In this document: piece by piece, positions 55,075 to 64,000 of the stretch | How the letters are laid out: the number at the start of each line of letters is the position of its first letter | Numbering within the stretch: the stretch's first letter is position 1 | Source: Halichondria panicea | Taxonomy: Eukaryota > Porifera > Demospongiae > Suberitida > Halichondriidae | Length of the DNA stretch: 64,000 nucleotides | Assembly: GCF_963675165.1 (NCBI RefSeq) | Contig: NC_087391.1 | Span: 2,499,001-2,563,000, forward strand | Reading direction: 5' to 3' | The notes under the pieces: generated by a model | Databases searched by the model: none | What the model saw: only the letters and a program-made list of their open reading frames with translations | What the model was told of the DNA's origin: nothing | Program-made: the position numbers and the translations under genes

Positions 55075-58000
55075 ATGGCTACCCAGCATGGCGCTTTTGG
55101 AGAATTCTGTCCAGACAAAGAAGACTGGATATCCTACACTGAAAGACTAGAGCAGTATTTTCAGGCGAATGATGTCGACGCTGCAGAGAAGCAGAGGGCT
55201 ATATTACTGAGTGTATGTGGAGCATCAACGTATCAACTGATCAGAGACTTAGTGGCTCCAGAACGGCCAAGCACCAAGACTTTCCAAGAGGTAGTACAAC
55301 TCGTGAAAGAACACCACCAGCCTCCACCATCGTTTATCGTGCAGCGATACAATTTTAATATGCGAAGCCAGAAAGAAGGAGAGACAATTTCAGCATTCAT
55401 GGCCAGCCTGAGAAGACTCTCTGAGCACTGCAAATACGAAGCTATTCTGGATGACATGCTTAGAGATAGACTCGTTTGTGGAGTCAGAGATAGGAGGATT
55501 CAACAGCGTTTACTCTCAGAAACAAATCTCACCCTTCAAAAAGCTATGGAATTAGCATTAGCGGCAGAGGCAGCAACTCGCAACTCTCAAGAACTCCAAG
55601 CAAGCAAGACACAGAACACTGAAGCTCTACACAAAGTCCAGCACTCTAAAACAAGTCAAAAGGAAAGCAAGAGCAAAACGTTTGGACCTTGCTACCGCTG
55701 TGGAGGAAACCATGCCCAAAGGGATTGTCGATTCCGAGAAGCTGAGTGTCGTGAATGCAAGAAGAAAGGACACATCGCTCGAGTATGTCGCTCTAAGACA
55801 AAAAGGAAGTCAACTCATAGAGTCAGTCAGGAACAAAGTGAGTCAGAAGGAACTGAAGATGAAATTCTACTCCTACATTGTACAAGAACGAACACTACTG
55901 AGCCGATCACTGTTACCGTGAAAGCAAATCAAGCTGACCTTGAAATGGAAGTGGACACCGGAGCTTCAGCTTCCATCATCAGTGAAGCTACTTACAAGAA
56001 ACTCTGGCGAGGTCGTTTACCTCCACTGAAGAATACAAATGTCAAGTTACGTACTTACTCAGGAGAAATCATCAAGGTACAGGGAACCACGACGATTGAA
56101 GTGGTTTACGAGAGTCAAAAGGAGCAGCTTCCTCTTCTAGTAGTCGTTGGAAATGGTCCAAGTCTACTTGGAAAAGACTGGATGAAAAAGATCCGCCTAA
56201 ACTGGAACAAGTTAGTGCACAAAGTGGAAGAGGAACACACACTGAAAGCTGTTATTGCGAAACATCCCAATGTTTTCAAGGAAGGACTTGGACTAGTCAA
56301 AAGTTATTCAGCAAGGATTCATGTTGACCCTGCCTCATCACCGAGATTCTGCAAGGCAAGGCCTGTAGCCTATGCTCTGAGGGTAAAGGTCAATGCCGAA
56401 CTAGACCGACTTCAGAATGAAGGCGTCATCGAGCCTGTAGAGTTTTCTGAATGGGCTGCACCCATTGTTTCTGTGATCAAGCCCAATGGATCTCTTCGTA
56501 TATGCGGCGACTACAAAGTGACAGTCAACTCTGCATCGAAGCTAGACAAGTACCCATTACCCAGGATTGAAGATCTATTCTCTCAGCTGGAAGGAGGTAA
56601 AACATACTCTAAACTCGACTTATCTAACGCTTTTCAGCAAGTCTCACTTGATACCGAGTCCAAGAAGTTCACAACTATCAACACGAGCAAAGGTCTTTTC
56701 CAGTATACTCGACTTCCGTTCGGTATTTCTTCAGCACCTTCCATATTCCAGAGAGTTATGGATGGAGTCTTGAGCGGTCTCGATGGAGTAGCAGCTTACA
56801 TTGATGACATTGTTGTCACCGGAAAAACAGAACAAGAGCATCTGCAAAACCTGGACAAGGTACTCACACGATTGGAACGAGCAGATCTCCGACTCAACCC
56901 TGCCAAATCAGCCTTTATGCTACCAAGTATTCAGTATTTGGGTCACGTCATCTCAGCTAAAGGCATACAACCTAGCCAAGAGAAGGTTCGAGCTCTACTT
57001 GAAGCACCAGCTCCCAACAATCTCCAACAATTGAGATCTTTCCTGGGCGCTATCAGTTATTATCGAAAGTTCTTATCCAATCTGTCCAGTAAGCTGGCAC
57101 CACTGAACAAGCTCCTGCAGAAGGAAGTGAAGTGGACATGGGGAAAAGAACAGGAGTTAGCATTCAAGGAAGCTAAGCAGCAACTGACGTCTACGAATGT
57201 ACTCACACACTACAACCCCGAAAAGACCCTGTTGCTATCATGTGACGCCTCACCTTATGGGTTAGGAGCAGTTATTTCACACAGACTGGATGACGGAAGT
57301 GAGAAGCCAATAGCTTTTGCCAGCAGATCATTGGCACCGGCTGAAAGAAAATATGCCCAATTGGACAAAGAAGCACTCTCAATTGTATTTGGAGTAAAGA
57401 AGTTCCAGCAGTATCTACAAGGTCGAAAATTCATCATTCTCTCTGATCACAAACCACTGCAACACCTACTCAGTGAAAACAAGCCGATACCGGTGTTGGC
57501 ATCTGCCAGGATTAAGAGATGGGCTCTGATTCTCAGTGCGTACGATTACAAGATCGAATACCGACCAGGACAACAACATGGCAACGCAGATGTCCTAAGC
57601 CGCCTACCTCTTCCAGAGACAGTGAAAGAAGCGAGTCTGCCAGGAGAAACAGTTCTTTTAATGGAAACTCTTCATAGTGCACCAGTCGATTCCAAGAAAA
57701 TCCGCTTCTGGACAGACCACGATCCAGTAATGTCTAAAGTCAGAAGATTAGTGTTGTCAGGATGGAAATTCTCAGATGACGAGAAGTTGCAACCCTACCA
57801 AAAATGTCACAAGGAATTAAGTGTACAGGATTCTTGTGTGCTGCGGGGAGAAAGAGTTGTTGTTCCAGAAGAAGGCAGAAACAAGACCTTAGAAATTCTA
57901 CACGATGGACATCCAGGAATAACAAAGATGAAGCTACTAGCAAGAAGTGTCGTTTGGTGGCCAGGAATCGATTCGGATATCGAAAACAAGGTAAAAACGT

Positions 58001-59013
58001 GCGAGATGTGTGCACTTCACCAAAAGTCTCCTCCAATTGCCCCTTTACATCCTTGGGAATGGCCAAAGACGCCATGGACAAGACTACACATCGACTACGC
58101 TGGACCATTTATCGGGAAAATGTTTCTCGTAATTGTGGATGCTTACTCAAAATGGTTAGAAGTTATGCCTGTGTCGTCTGCCAACTCCACTCAGACAGTT
58201 ACAGCACTTAGGCAAGTGTTCTCTACCCACGGGATACCCGAAGTCATAGTGTCTGATAATGGCACTCCATTTACAAGTTTCGAGTTCAAGACATTTACCA
58301 AGAGCAATGGAATTCGTCACTTAACATCTGCACCATACCATCCATCAACCAATGGTCTTGCAGAAAGAGCAGTCCAGACTTTCAAGAGAGCAATGAAGAA
58401 AAGTGGATCTGGAGAGTTAAGTACCAAACTAGCTCGTTTTTTGTTTCATTATCGAACAACGCCTCATTCTACAACTGGCCAGACTCCAGCAGAACTACTC
58501 ATGGGACGTTCCCTCCGAACATGCTTGGACTTGTTAAGGCCAAACATCAGAGCTAAGGTAGAAAACAAACAGCTCTCGCAGAAGTCATCTCATGACGTCA
58601 GAGTGAAAGAACGCTCATTCTTCCCACAAGACAAAGTGTATGTTAGAGAAGCAGGTACCAATTCACCATGGACGCCTGGAGTGATTGTATCGAAACAAGG
58701 AAATCTTACGTACGGAGTGAGACTAGAAGACGAACGACTAGTTAGGAGACATGTGGATCATGTTCGAAGTCGCTCTTCATCCTCCGATGAACCGCAGCAA
58801 ACTGAAGAAGAAATGCCCGATGAGATAGACATACCCTCATCACCAGCTCAGCCAGAAGAATCACAAAACCAAGAAGAACCAGCTCAACCAGAAGATTCAC
58901 AAGAAGAAGAGCAACTTCAAGCTCAAGAGCCTCTCAGACGATCTACTAGAGGTCATAGACAACCGGAACGTTACGGATATTCAATTCCCACCACAGATGA
59001 ACCTTCAATCTAA
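55075..59013 (+). CDS. Gypsy D gag-pol polyprotein, 1312 aa
   Basis: One uninterrupted frame; the ATG lies 40 bp after the LTR. Gag occupies about residues 1-190 (QRYNFNMRSQKEGETISAFM). Two CCHC knuckles are C206/C209/H213/C218 and C225/C228/H233/C238. The protease has DTGA at 294-297. RT has LPFGISSAPSIFQRVM and YIDD at 575-578. RNase H has CDASPYGLGA (D724) and SDHKP (D791). The integrase zinc finger is H943/H946/C976/C979, and the core is D1007, D1061 and E1097 with the canonical 35-residue spacing. The tail is Glu/Pro-rich and ends in a RRSTRGHRQPERYGY motif. No chromodomain is seen. All catalytic residues are present, so the protein is potentially functional. Confidence 0.97.
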   Translation: MATQHGAFGEFCPDKEDWISYTERLEQYFQANDVDAAEKQRAILLSVCGASTYQLIRDLVAPERPSTKTFQEVVQLVKEHHQPPPSFIVQRYNFNMRSQKEGETISAFMASLRRLSEHCKYEAILDDMLRDRLVCGVRDRRIQQRLLSETNLTLQKAMELALAAEAATRNSQELQASKTQNTEALHKVQHSKTSQKESKSKTFGPCYRCGGNHAQRDCRFREAECRECKKKGHIARVCRSKTKRKSTHRVSQEQSESEGTEDEILLLHCTRTNTTEPITVTVKANQADLEMEVDTGASASIISEATYKKLWRGRLPPLKNTNVKLRTYSGEIIKVQGTTTIEVVYESQKEQLPLLVVVGNGPSLLGKDWMKKIRLNWNKLVHKVEEEHTLKAVIAKHPNVFKEGLGLVKSYSARIHVDPASSPRFCKARPVAYALRVKVNAELDRLQNEGVIEPVEFSEWAAPIVSVIKPNGSLRICGDYKVTVNSASKLDKYPLPRIEDLFSQLEGGKTYSKLDLSNAFQQVSLDTESKKFTTINTSKGLFQYTRLPFGISSAPSIFQRVMDGVLSGLDGVAAYIDDIVVTGKTEQEHLQNLDKVLTRLERADLRLNPAKSAFMLPSIQYLGHVISAKGIQPSQEKVRALLEAPAPNNLQQLRSFLGAISYYRKFLSNLSSKLAPLNKLLQKEVKWTWGKEQELAFKEAKQQLTSTNVLTHYNPEKTLLLSCDASPYGLGAVISHRLDDGSEKPIAFASRSLAPAERKYAQLDKEALSIVFGVKKFQQYLQGRKFIILSDHKPLQHLLSENKPIPVLASARIKRWALILSAYDYKIEYRPGQQHGNADVLSRLPLPETVKEASLPGETVLLMETLHSAPVDSKKIRFWTDHDPVMSKVRRLVLSGWKFSDDEKLQPYQKCHKELSVQDSCVLRGERVVVPEEGRNKTLEILHDGHPGITKMKLLARSVVWWPGIDSDIENKVKTCEMCALHQKSPPIAPLHPWEWPKTPWTRLHIDYAGPFIGKMFLVIVDAYSKWLEVMPVSSANSTQTVTALRQVFSTHGIPEVIVSDNGTPFTSFEFKTFTKSNGIRHLTSAPYHPSTNGLAERAVQTFKRAMKKSGSGELSTKLARFLFHYRTTPHSTTGQTPAELLMGRSLRTCLDLLRPNIRAKVENKQLSQKSSHDVRVKERSFFPQDKVYVREAGTNSPWTPGVIVSKQGNLTYGVRLEDERLVRRHVDHVRSRSSSSDEPQQTEEEMPDEIDIPSSPAQPEESQNQEEPAQPEDSQEEEQLQAQEPLRRSTRGHRQPERYGYSIPTTDEPSI

Positions 59014-59024
59014 GGGTGGAGGAA

Positions 59025-59248
59025 TGTAGTATCCACCGGAACTATCTAGAAGTAGCTGTAATGTATCTGTAATGATCTAGAACAATCTAGCTAGAATTGG
59101 AACTGTACTTTGTACTTAGTGGAAAGTTCTAGAAGTTACTTTAGCTTTGTATATATAAGAAGGTTCTGTACTGTGCTCGGTGTGTTCTATTCTACCCCAA
59201 GAATATTTATCTATGTCAAAGTGAAGACAATAATTAATAGATACAACA
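59025..59248 (+). repeat. Gypsy D 3' LTR
   Basis: 224 bp, same sequence as the 5' LTR. Confidence 0.95.
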
Positions 59249-59580
59249 TGAACATGCTTCAGTGGCTGCGGAAGGTATGCAGCATGAAGCTGGTAAATAC
59301 CAGCATCATTCTCGGTGGAAGTGGTGTAGTAGTCCAGATAGATGAATCACTGTTTCATGAAATACTCTCATAATACACATTAATTAATACATTAACATAC
59401 CTTTGCTGGCTATATGGAAATAGTTCAAGACCGACGGGCAGTCGCACTCCTCCCAATAATCACAACAATTTATTCGGACCAGTGGAGTGCCTATAGCAGA
59501 TTCTGGAGCTGGATTTTCAAGATGACCAAGTGTGGCCTCAAACATGTTGATCGGACGTGAAGATGCTATCAGGGCCTTCC
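59249..59580 (+). pseudogene. Merlin (ISXO2-like) transposase gene, catalytic part
   Basis: Resumes after Gypsy D. MLQWLRKVCSMKLVNTSIIL is followed by GGSGVVVQIDESLF, the ISXO2 first-Asp signature (GGxGxxVxIDES). After a stop and a gap, another frame gives YMEIVQDRRAVALLPIITTI and YSDQWSAYSR, with the second Asp. A helper segment between the N-terminal part and MLQWLRKVC is missing, and frames differ, so the gene was probably already damaged. Confidence 0.75.
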
Positions 59581-60360
59581 GTTCACTGACTTTATACTAA
59601 CTCATCAACCTGGCAGTATGGTTACAAAAATGATCTCAAATAGATTCTGTTTCAAGATGACCAAGTGGCCTCAAACATGTTGATCGGACTTGCTTCTTCT
59701 TCCGTTCACTGCACTAATATTGCATATGTACTTCATATGGTAACTCGTCTACATACAAAGATAACCAGTTACGCACAGACATTAACTGTGTCATTGTAAA
59801 TTTCCAATAATAATTAGAGTTTAAATACAATTAAAGTAATAATCGCTGTGCACTTTATTATTATTATTTTGTGCATAACTATATATTTTATGTGACGTCA
59901 TTCACATCCTAGAACCACTTTATATTGTGACGCATAAGCCAGAGACTGAGATTCATTGTTAGTCATACTCAGTTACCAGTTCCCGTGTCATGGTCTCTGA
60001 ATGTGTACTATACTTGTCCTTTGTGAGGCCTATATGTTACTGTTATAATAATTCTGATTGGAGTACAAAGGTACGTAGCTACAGACAAGAATTTTTTTCT
60101 CCACTTGGGGTGTGTTTTCATTAAGGTCAACACGTGTGGCCTCAAACATGTTCATTGAACGGACGTGAAGATGCTAGCTTCTCTCATTAGGGGCTTCCAT
60201 TCACTGCACTAATAATAAAAAAAGTGATCACATGTACTTTATATAATTTATGTCAACTTGTCTTGTGGTACAACCTGTACCTGGCAGCAATTAAGAATGT
60301 AGAGGGAGAAAACGCTTCCATTCACTGCAATAATAAAGTGATAACATGTTACTTTATATA
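59510..60360. repeat. Dispersed short repeat family (four partial copies)
   Basis: GTGGCCTCAAACATGTTGAT-type blocks followed by CGGACGTGAAGATGCTA and TTCC(G/A)TTCACTGCACTAATA occur at about 59518, 59651 and 60127, with a partial copy at 60318. ACTTTATATAATTTATGTCAA is repeated at 60237 and 60352. One overlaps the end of the Merlin remnant. Confidence 0.65.
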
Positions 60361-60427
60361 ATTTATGTCAAGTCATTGACATTGCAGATTTCAAGGAATC
60401 AAAATCAGAACAAAAACCCAACCCAGT

Positions 60428-61260
60428 TTGGATAAAAAAAACCCTTGTACACGTTACGTGAATCGGACCGTCAACTGGTCATGTCTGAATCAAAATGGCT
60501 TGACAATAACATCATTAGCCCAACAATTTCCAGGCATTGGCGGTCTGCAACCGATCACGCTTGAGCAGACCAAAGGGTTCCAACCACACGCGGAAAATTT
60601 TGTCAAACCTAGGGTGCCGTCGTATTCGTGTACGACACCATGTATCAAAGTCTACCCTCATCTACAGTGGACACAATTGCAAGGCTAGCATTTTGCCAGT
60701 CTTCCATAGGACTACATTGCCACGTCGGATTCCGTCACCACCATCAGTTTGTCATGTGATAGAAGTGTGTCGGAACGCGAGTTAAGATGTCTTCTGATTA
60801 TGACATAGAGTAATCCCCTGCAACCCGTACATGAAAATATTACCCTTCCCAAACAGTGGGTGAAACAATTTGTGGCTCCCTTCACCAAGCTACAGCTATG
60901 CAAATTGAATTGCACACCTTCATCATCAAATCAACCATTGGCAGTAACACATTGCCTGATATTCTGCCAGATTTCACCTATCGCTAGATTGGATGATTAT
61001 GCCTCGGTGACCTTCAAGGGACGTGTATTTTCTCAAACGGTTCGTGCAATAAAACGTGAACTTTCTGGTAAGTGTGCTGTGTGCAAGAAATATCGAAGCA
61101 CCCTTCGAGTTATATCAAATCGACACAATTCTAGATCTATCAAGAGTTTGAGTGATAGTAGTAGCGACACAAATTTCATCGCTACTACTAACAAAAAAGG
61201 CTAACCTCAAGAAAAGAGCACACACTGCTGAAAAAGAAGTTAAAAAACTGCAGGTAAAGA
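60428..61260 (+). CDS. Hypothetical gene with a CxxC motif and coiled-coil tail, frame uncertain
   Basis: Frames at 60428-60688 and 60860-61204 look protein-like. The second reads CQISPIARLDDYASVTFKGR, GKCAVCKKYRSTLRVISNRH and SLSDSSSDTNF. A one- or two-base change in the A-run at about 61192 leads to ANLKKRAHTAEKEVKKLQVK, a basic coiled coil, ending at a possible splice donor CAG/gtaaag (61254). This recalls an uncharacterised repeated protein family of sponges and cnidarians; I cannot name it. Several frame changes suggest a pseudogene. Confidence 0.35.
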
Positions 61261-61261
61261 A

Positions 61262-64000
61262 TGCGGCGCTGCAGCACTTGAATCTTCAGTCTAACGGCTT
61301 GGAGGTTCGGAGTGATTTGAAGAGATTCGACAAGGGTCAAACTATCATCAGACTATCATCAACTATCAACTAACGAGCTCAATGGCCTCTGCACCACCTC
61401 TGGTTACGCCGCCGGCAGCACCACCACCAAGACTGCCAAAGACCCAACTGCACTACGGGTCCACCAACAATCCAGTGAGTTTTGCATGATAGATGTTCTG
61501 TTCACCCGGTTCGGGAAGAGGAGTTGGGCCACAGACTTGTGCCCACAATGCTATCTGCAGCCGAGTGGTCCGGTCACCGTAAGTTTAAATGCAGTATTAC
61601 TCTATAGCTGCAGCCGAATATGCTCCTGAAATTATCACGGCTGCACAATTATTTTTTTAAGCTCATTTCCACCCCACAGAGTTTTGATGGAAGGGGGATG
61701 CTCATTTTGGTGCCGGGGACCACTCTATGCTCGAGGATACACGCTACATCGAACATCGCAGTTTGATCATCGTAAGTAATAAGCTACTATAATTATGCAA
61801 ACTTAAACTTACATACATGCTTACAGATTGATATTCATGGATTTTCCCGGGAAAATTTTTCTTTGTGAAATTTTGTCGCCTATAATATATAAATATGTAG
61901 CTTGGACAGCATAATTCATTAGAAGTTTATATTGCTCTATTTCTTATTACAAGACACCGGCGTTTCCAGTCCAACAGTGCTATTTCTTGACCACCAACTG
62001 GCCTTTTCCCAGTGGCAAAGGGCAGACCCCCACCATTATTGCACGGGAGCCACCAGGTGTTGATGGTTTAGATGGTAGGCCAGGGATTGACGGCGTGGAT
62101 GGTAGGCCAGGGGTATATGTAGGCCAGGGGTAGATGGCGTGGATGGTAGGCCAGGGATAGATGTAGGCCAGGGGTAGATGTAGGCCAGGGATAGATGGCG
62201 TGCATGGAGTGAACCACCAGCTGCAGAGAAAACCTTCACTGACGGGAAGAACTGGGATGGATGGGTCGAGTGGGATGAATGGATTGCCAGAGGTGGATGG
62301 TGCGAATGGAACTGATGGGGTGAATGGACAACGTGGAGAGAGAGGAGAGGACCAGGATTTGACAACAGAATGATACAATCATTAATGGCACAAAATGTAA
62401 GTTGAATACATCGTAAGTTGAATATATGCATGCATGCATGTGTATGTCCTGAAAGTTCCTTACAGTAAGGAGAAATTAATGTGTTTACAATCATTGATTA
62501 TTTTTTCACCGTGTCCTTTTCTTGCAGAGAGCACTAACGAAAGTAGTAACTCTACTGGCAGGACTACTCCCTCAACCTCTACCACCCACCATTGAGGAGG
62601 CTTTGTTACAAGTATCTTCTGAGGTGGAGAAACAGAGGGTACTGACCACGGCCATTGCTACAGAGGAACAGGAACAGGAAACCACTACCACGGTTAGTGC
62701 TATGGAGGCCGAAACTCCTACCACAGAGGAAGGAAAGATGACGCCCATTGTCGTCACCACCCTGAGTGCCCCTGAGATCACTGTCGTCACCCCCCTGAGT
62801 GGCCCTGAGCTTACTGTCGTCACCACCTCGAGTGGCTCCAAACCCACTGTCGTAACCACCCCGAGTGGCTCTGAACCCATTCTCGTAACCACCCTGAGTG
62901 GCTCTTGGCCCACTGTTGTCACCACCCCGAGTGGCTCTGATCATGAGTCCAACACTGGACCTTCGGCTGGACCGTTTGCTAGGCCATTCCGTAAAAGAAA
63001 GCGATCACAGGAAACTGTGAATTTATAGGCCATACATGCACTTCATATTTTGTACATCTTATAATTTTTTCTTGTGTAAATTTCATCTCTTTCCCCTTCA
63101 TACTTGCAGGAAAACTTTCGATGCGCATAAACTTGAGGACGGGGGAATAATTGCAGTGAGTTACTTGAGGGCAGGCGGGCCATATATGGATGTTTGAATA
63201 ATTCATACTTACATAGGAGGGACCTTTTCTTTTAAGTTTAAATATACTTCGATGTTGTTTGGCCGGCATATGGATTGTTCTGTATCTTGGGAATTCTTGC
63301 CTATAAAAATGATGCGCATAAACTTGAGGACGGGGGAATAATTGCAGTGAGTTACTTGCTTACATAGGAGGGACCTTTTCCATGATAATCATCTGACAAG
63401 TGAACTAATGTATAAATACTATGGCCGGCATATGGATTGTTCTGTGTCTTGGGAATTCTTGCCTATAAAAATTATTTTGTAGTTACGTTGTTATGCGGTG
63501 TAAAGGTTCTTCCTGTGTATAAATATGAGTGTTAGTGGGGGTGGTTGCTTGGTCTTTATTTTGTATTGGGCTGTTATCTTCCACTGACATTTGTGGTGTC
63601 AGTCATAATCTTAAAGAAATAGACGCGGAGAGCATCGAAATATTCCTATTAACACTCGATGAACTTAATTCTTTTGGTGACTCCGGTGAATTCTAGTTAC
63701 TGCTGTATATGATGTAACGGCTTCTTCAAGTGGAGTTGATTTCTCTCGCTGATTCTGTATGGCATTAAAAAAAGGCAGACCATGTGCTACCCTTTTTAGT
63801 TTGAGTTATTATAAAGTCATTCTAATGTATATATAGAGGCTGTAAGAAACAACCAAGTACAATTACAAGATTTTAAGCGATGGTAATCCAACTCTGAAGC
63901 AGTCAGCAAGAGTAATTTTTGAGTATGGCAACTGTTGAAGTAAATGGAAACGGCAGTAGCAAAATACCCAAGCCGAATTTTGATCACTCGTGTGGTCATA
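61262..64000 (+). repeat. Segmental duplication, copy 2 (collagen-like gene), runs off the window
   Basis: Direct copy of 48771-50521, about 12.5 kb downstream. It has 551 extra bases at 61491-62041. A segment carrying ATGCGCATAAACTTGAGGAC and CCGGCATATGGATTGTTCTG is duplicated in tandem at 63120-63300 and 63311-63470. Confidence 0.9.
61380..63160 (+). pseudogene. Collagen-like gene, copy 2, collagen exon disrupted
   Basis: Candidate exons lie at about 61381-61485 (ASAPPLVTPPAAPPPRLPKT), 61500-61581, 61681-61770 (EGGCSFWCRGPLYARGYTLH) and 61954-62397. The last begins TPAFPVQQCYFLTTNWPFPS and leads into GVDGLDGRPGIDGVDGRPGV. The Gly-X-Y run is then broken by indels at 62117-62240 (GTAGGCCAGGG units and about 30 inserted bases). 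It resumes and ends GFDNRMIQSLMAQN at a donor, the intact junction that copy 1 lost. The exon 62528-63028 repeats VVTTLSGSEP-type decapeptides and ends FRKRKRSQET. Confidence 0.55.

Larger units (their letters stand above)
54812..59248 (+). mobile_element. Gypsy D: intact, young Ty3/gypsy element
   Basis: The LTRs are 224 bp and show no differences by eye. TGAAC flanks the element on both sides (54807-54811, 59249-59253). A PBS-like ATTGGCGACAAGGA follows the 5' LTR, and AAGGGTGGAGGAA precedes the 3' LTR. A single open polyprotein frame fills the interior. The element has every feature of a recently inserted and possibly autonomous copy. Confidence 0.96.

Noticed and set aside
62606-62944. 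Minus-strand RGGDDS-rich ORF
   Set aside because: Complement of the threonine-rich plus-strand repeat exon.
1-64000. tRNA, rRNA or CRISPR features
   Set aside because: No B-box-like GGTTCGAATCC with a matching A-box, no rRNA-like blocks and no regularly spaced direct repeats were seen on reading.

Overview
The window is eukaryotic and looks like a compact, AT-rich genome of an early-branching animal, most likely a demosponge. This is an inference. It rests on very short GT-AG introns (43 to 117 bp in the best gene), TTAGGG-type telomeric motifs, BEN, HECT and collagen-like genes, and metazoan-type Ty3/gypsy, copia, hAT, MULE, Merlin and Helitron relatives. No bacterial operons, rRNA, tRNA or CRISPR arrays were seen.

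Layout, left to right. 1-8.6 kb: a Helitron helicase scrap, a proline-rich repeat ORF, a possible F-box-like gene with a frameshift, a three-copy tandem repeat of about 420 bp whose third copy carries a 210-bp palindromic MITE, and a decayed gypsy fragment. 8.6-14.9 kb: degraded Gypsy A, with a degraded Ty1/copia element abutting its 3' end. 14.9-17.5 kb: short dispersed and inverted repeats and a MITE candidate. 17.55-21.6 kb: Gypsy C, bounded by LTRs and CCAAG duplications, with an internal inversion in its integrase. 22-26 kb: a broken SHOCT-like gene, a minisatellite, and a MULE transposase relic on the minus strand. 26.25-31.56 kb: Gypsy B, with LTRs identical by eye, several small coding lesions, and a 319-bp MITE inside the pol C-terminus. 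31.6-36.5 kb: a degenerate P-loop ATPase gene with two nested hAT elements in one intron.

36.9-43 kb is the best host-gene-like region. A fully spliceable 10-exon gene for an 852-residue tnp2 (En/Spm, CACTA)-like protein on the minus strand faces a 10-exon BEN-domain gene on the plus strand. They share only 161 bp of intergenic DNA, which carries two CACGTG boxes. 43-54 kb: a HECT-type E3 ligase fragment, a collagen-like gene copy, a small unknown ORF, a LINE scrap and a partial BEN gene. 54.5-59.6 kb: an intron-containing Merlin (ISXO2-like) transposase gene split by Gypsy D, which has identical 224-bp LTRs, a TGAAC duplication and one intact 1312-codon polyprotein. 60.4-64 kb: an unknown gene, then a second copy of the collagen-like gene in the same orientation.

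Most coding material therefore belongs to mobile elements of different ages. Gypsy D and Gypsy B are the youngest by LTR identity, and the MITE inside Gypsy B is younger still. The strongest candidate for something undescribed is the divergent tnp2-like/BEN gene pair: either a recruited transposase with a DNA-binding neighbour, or a two-gene transposon.
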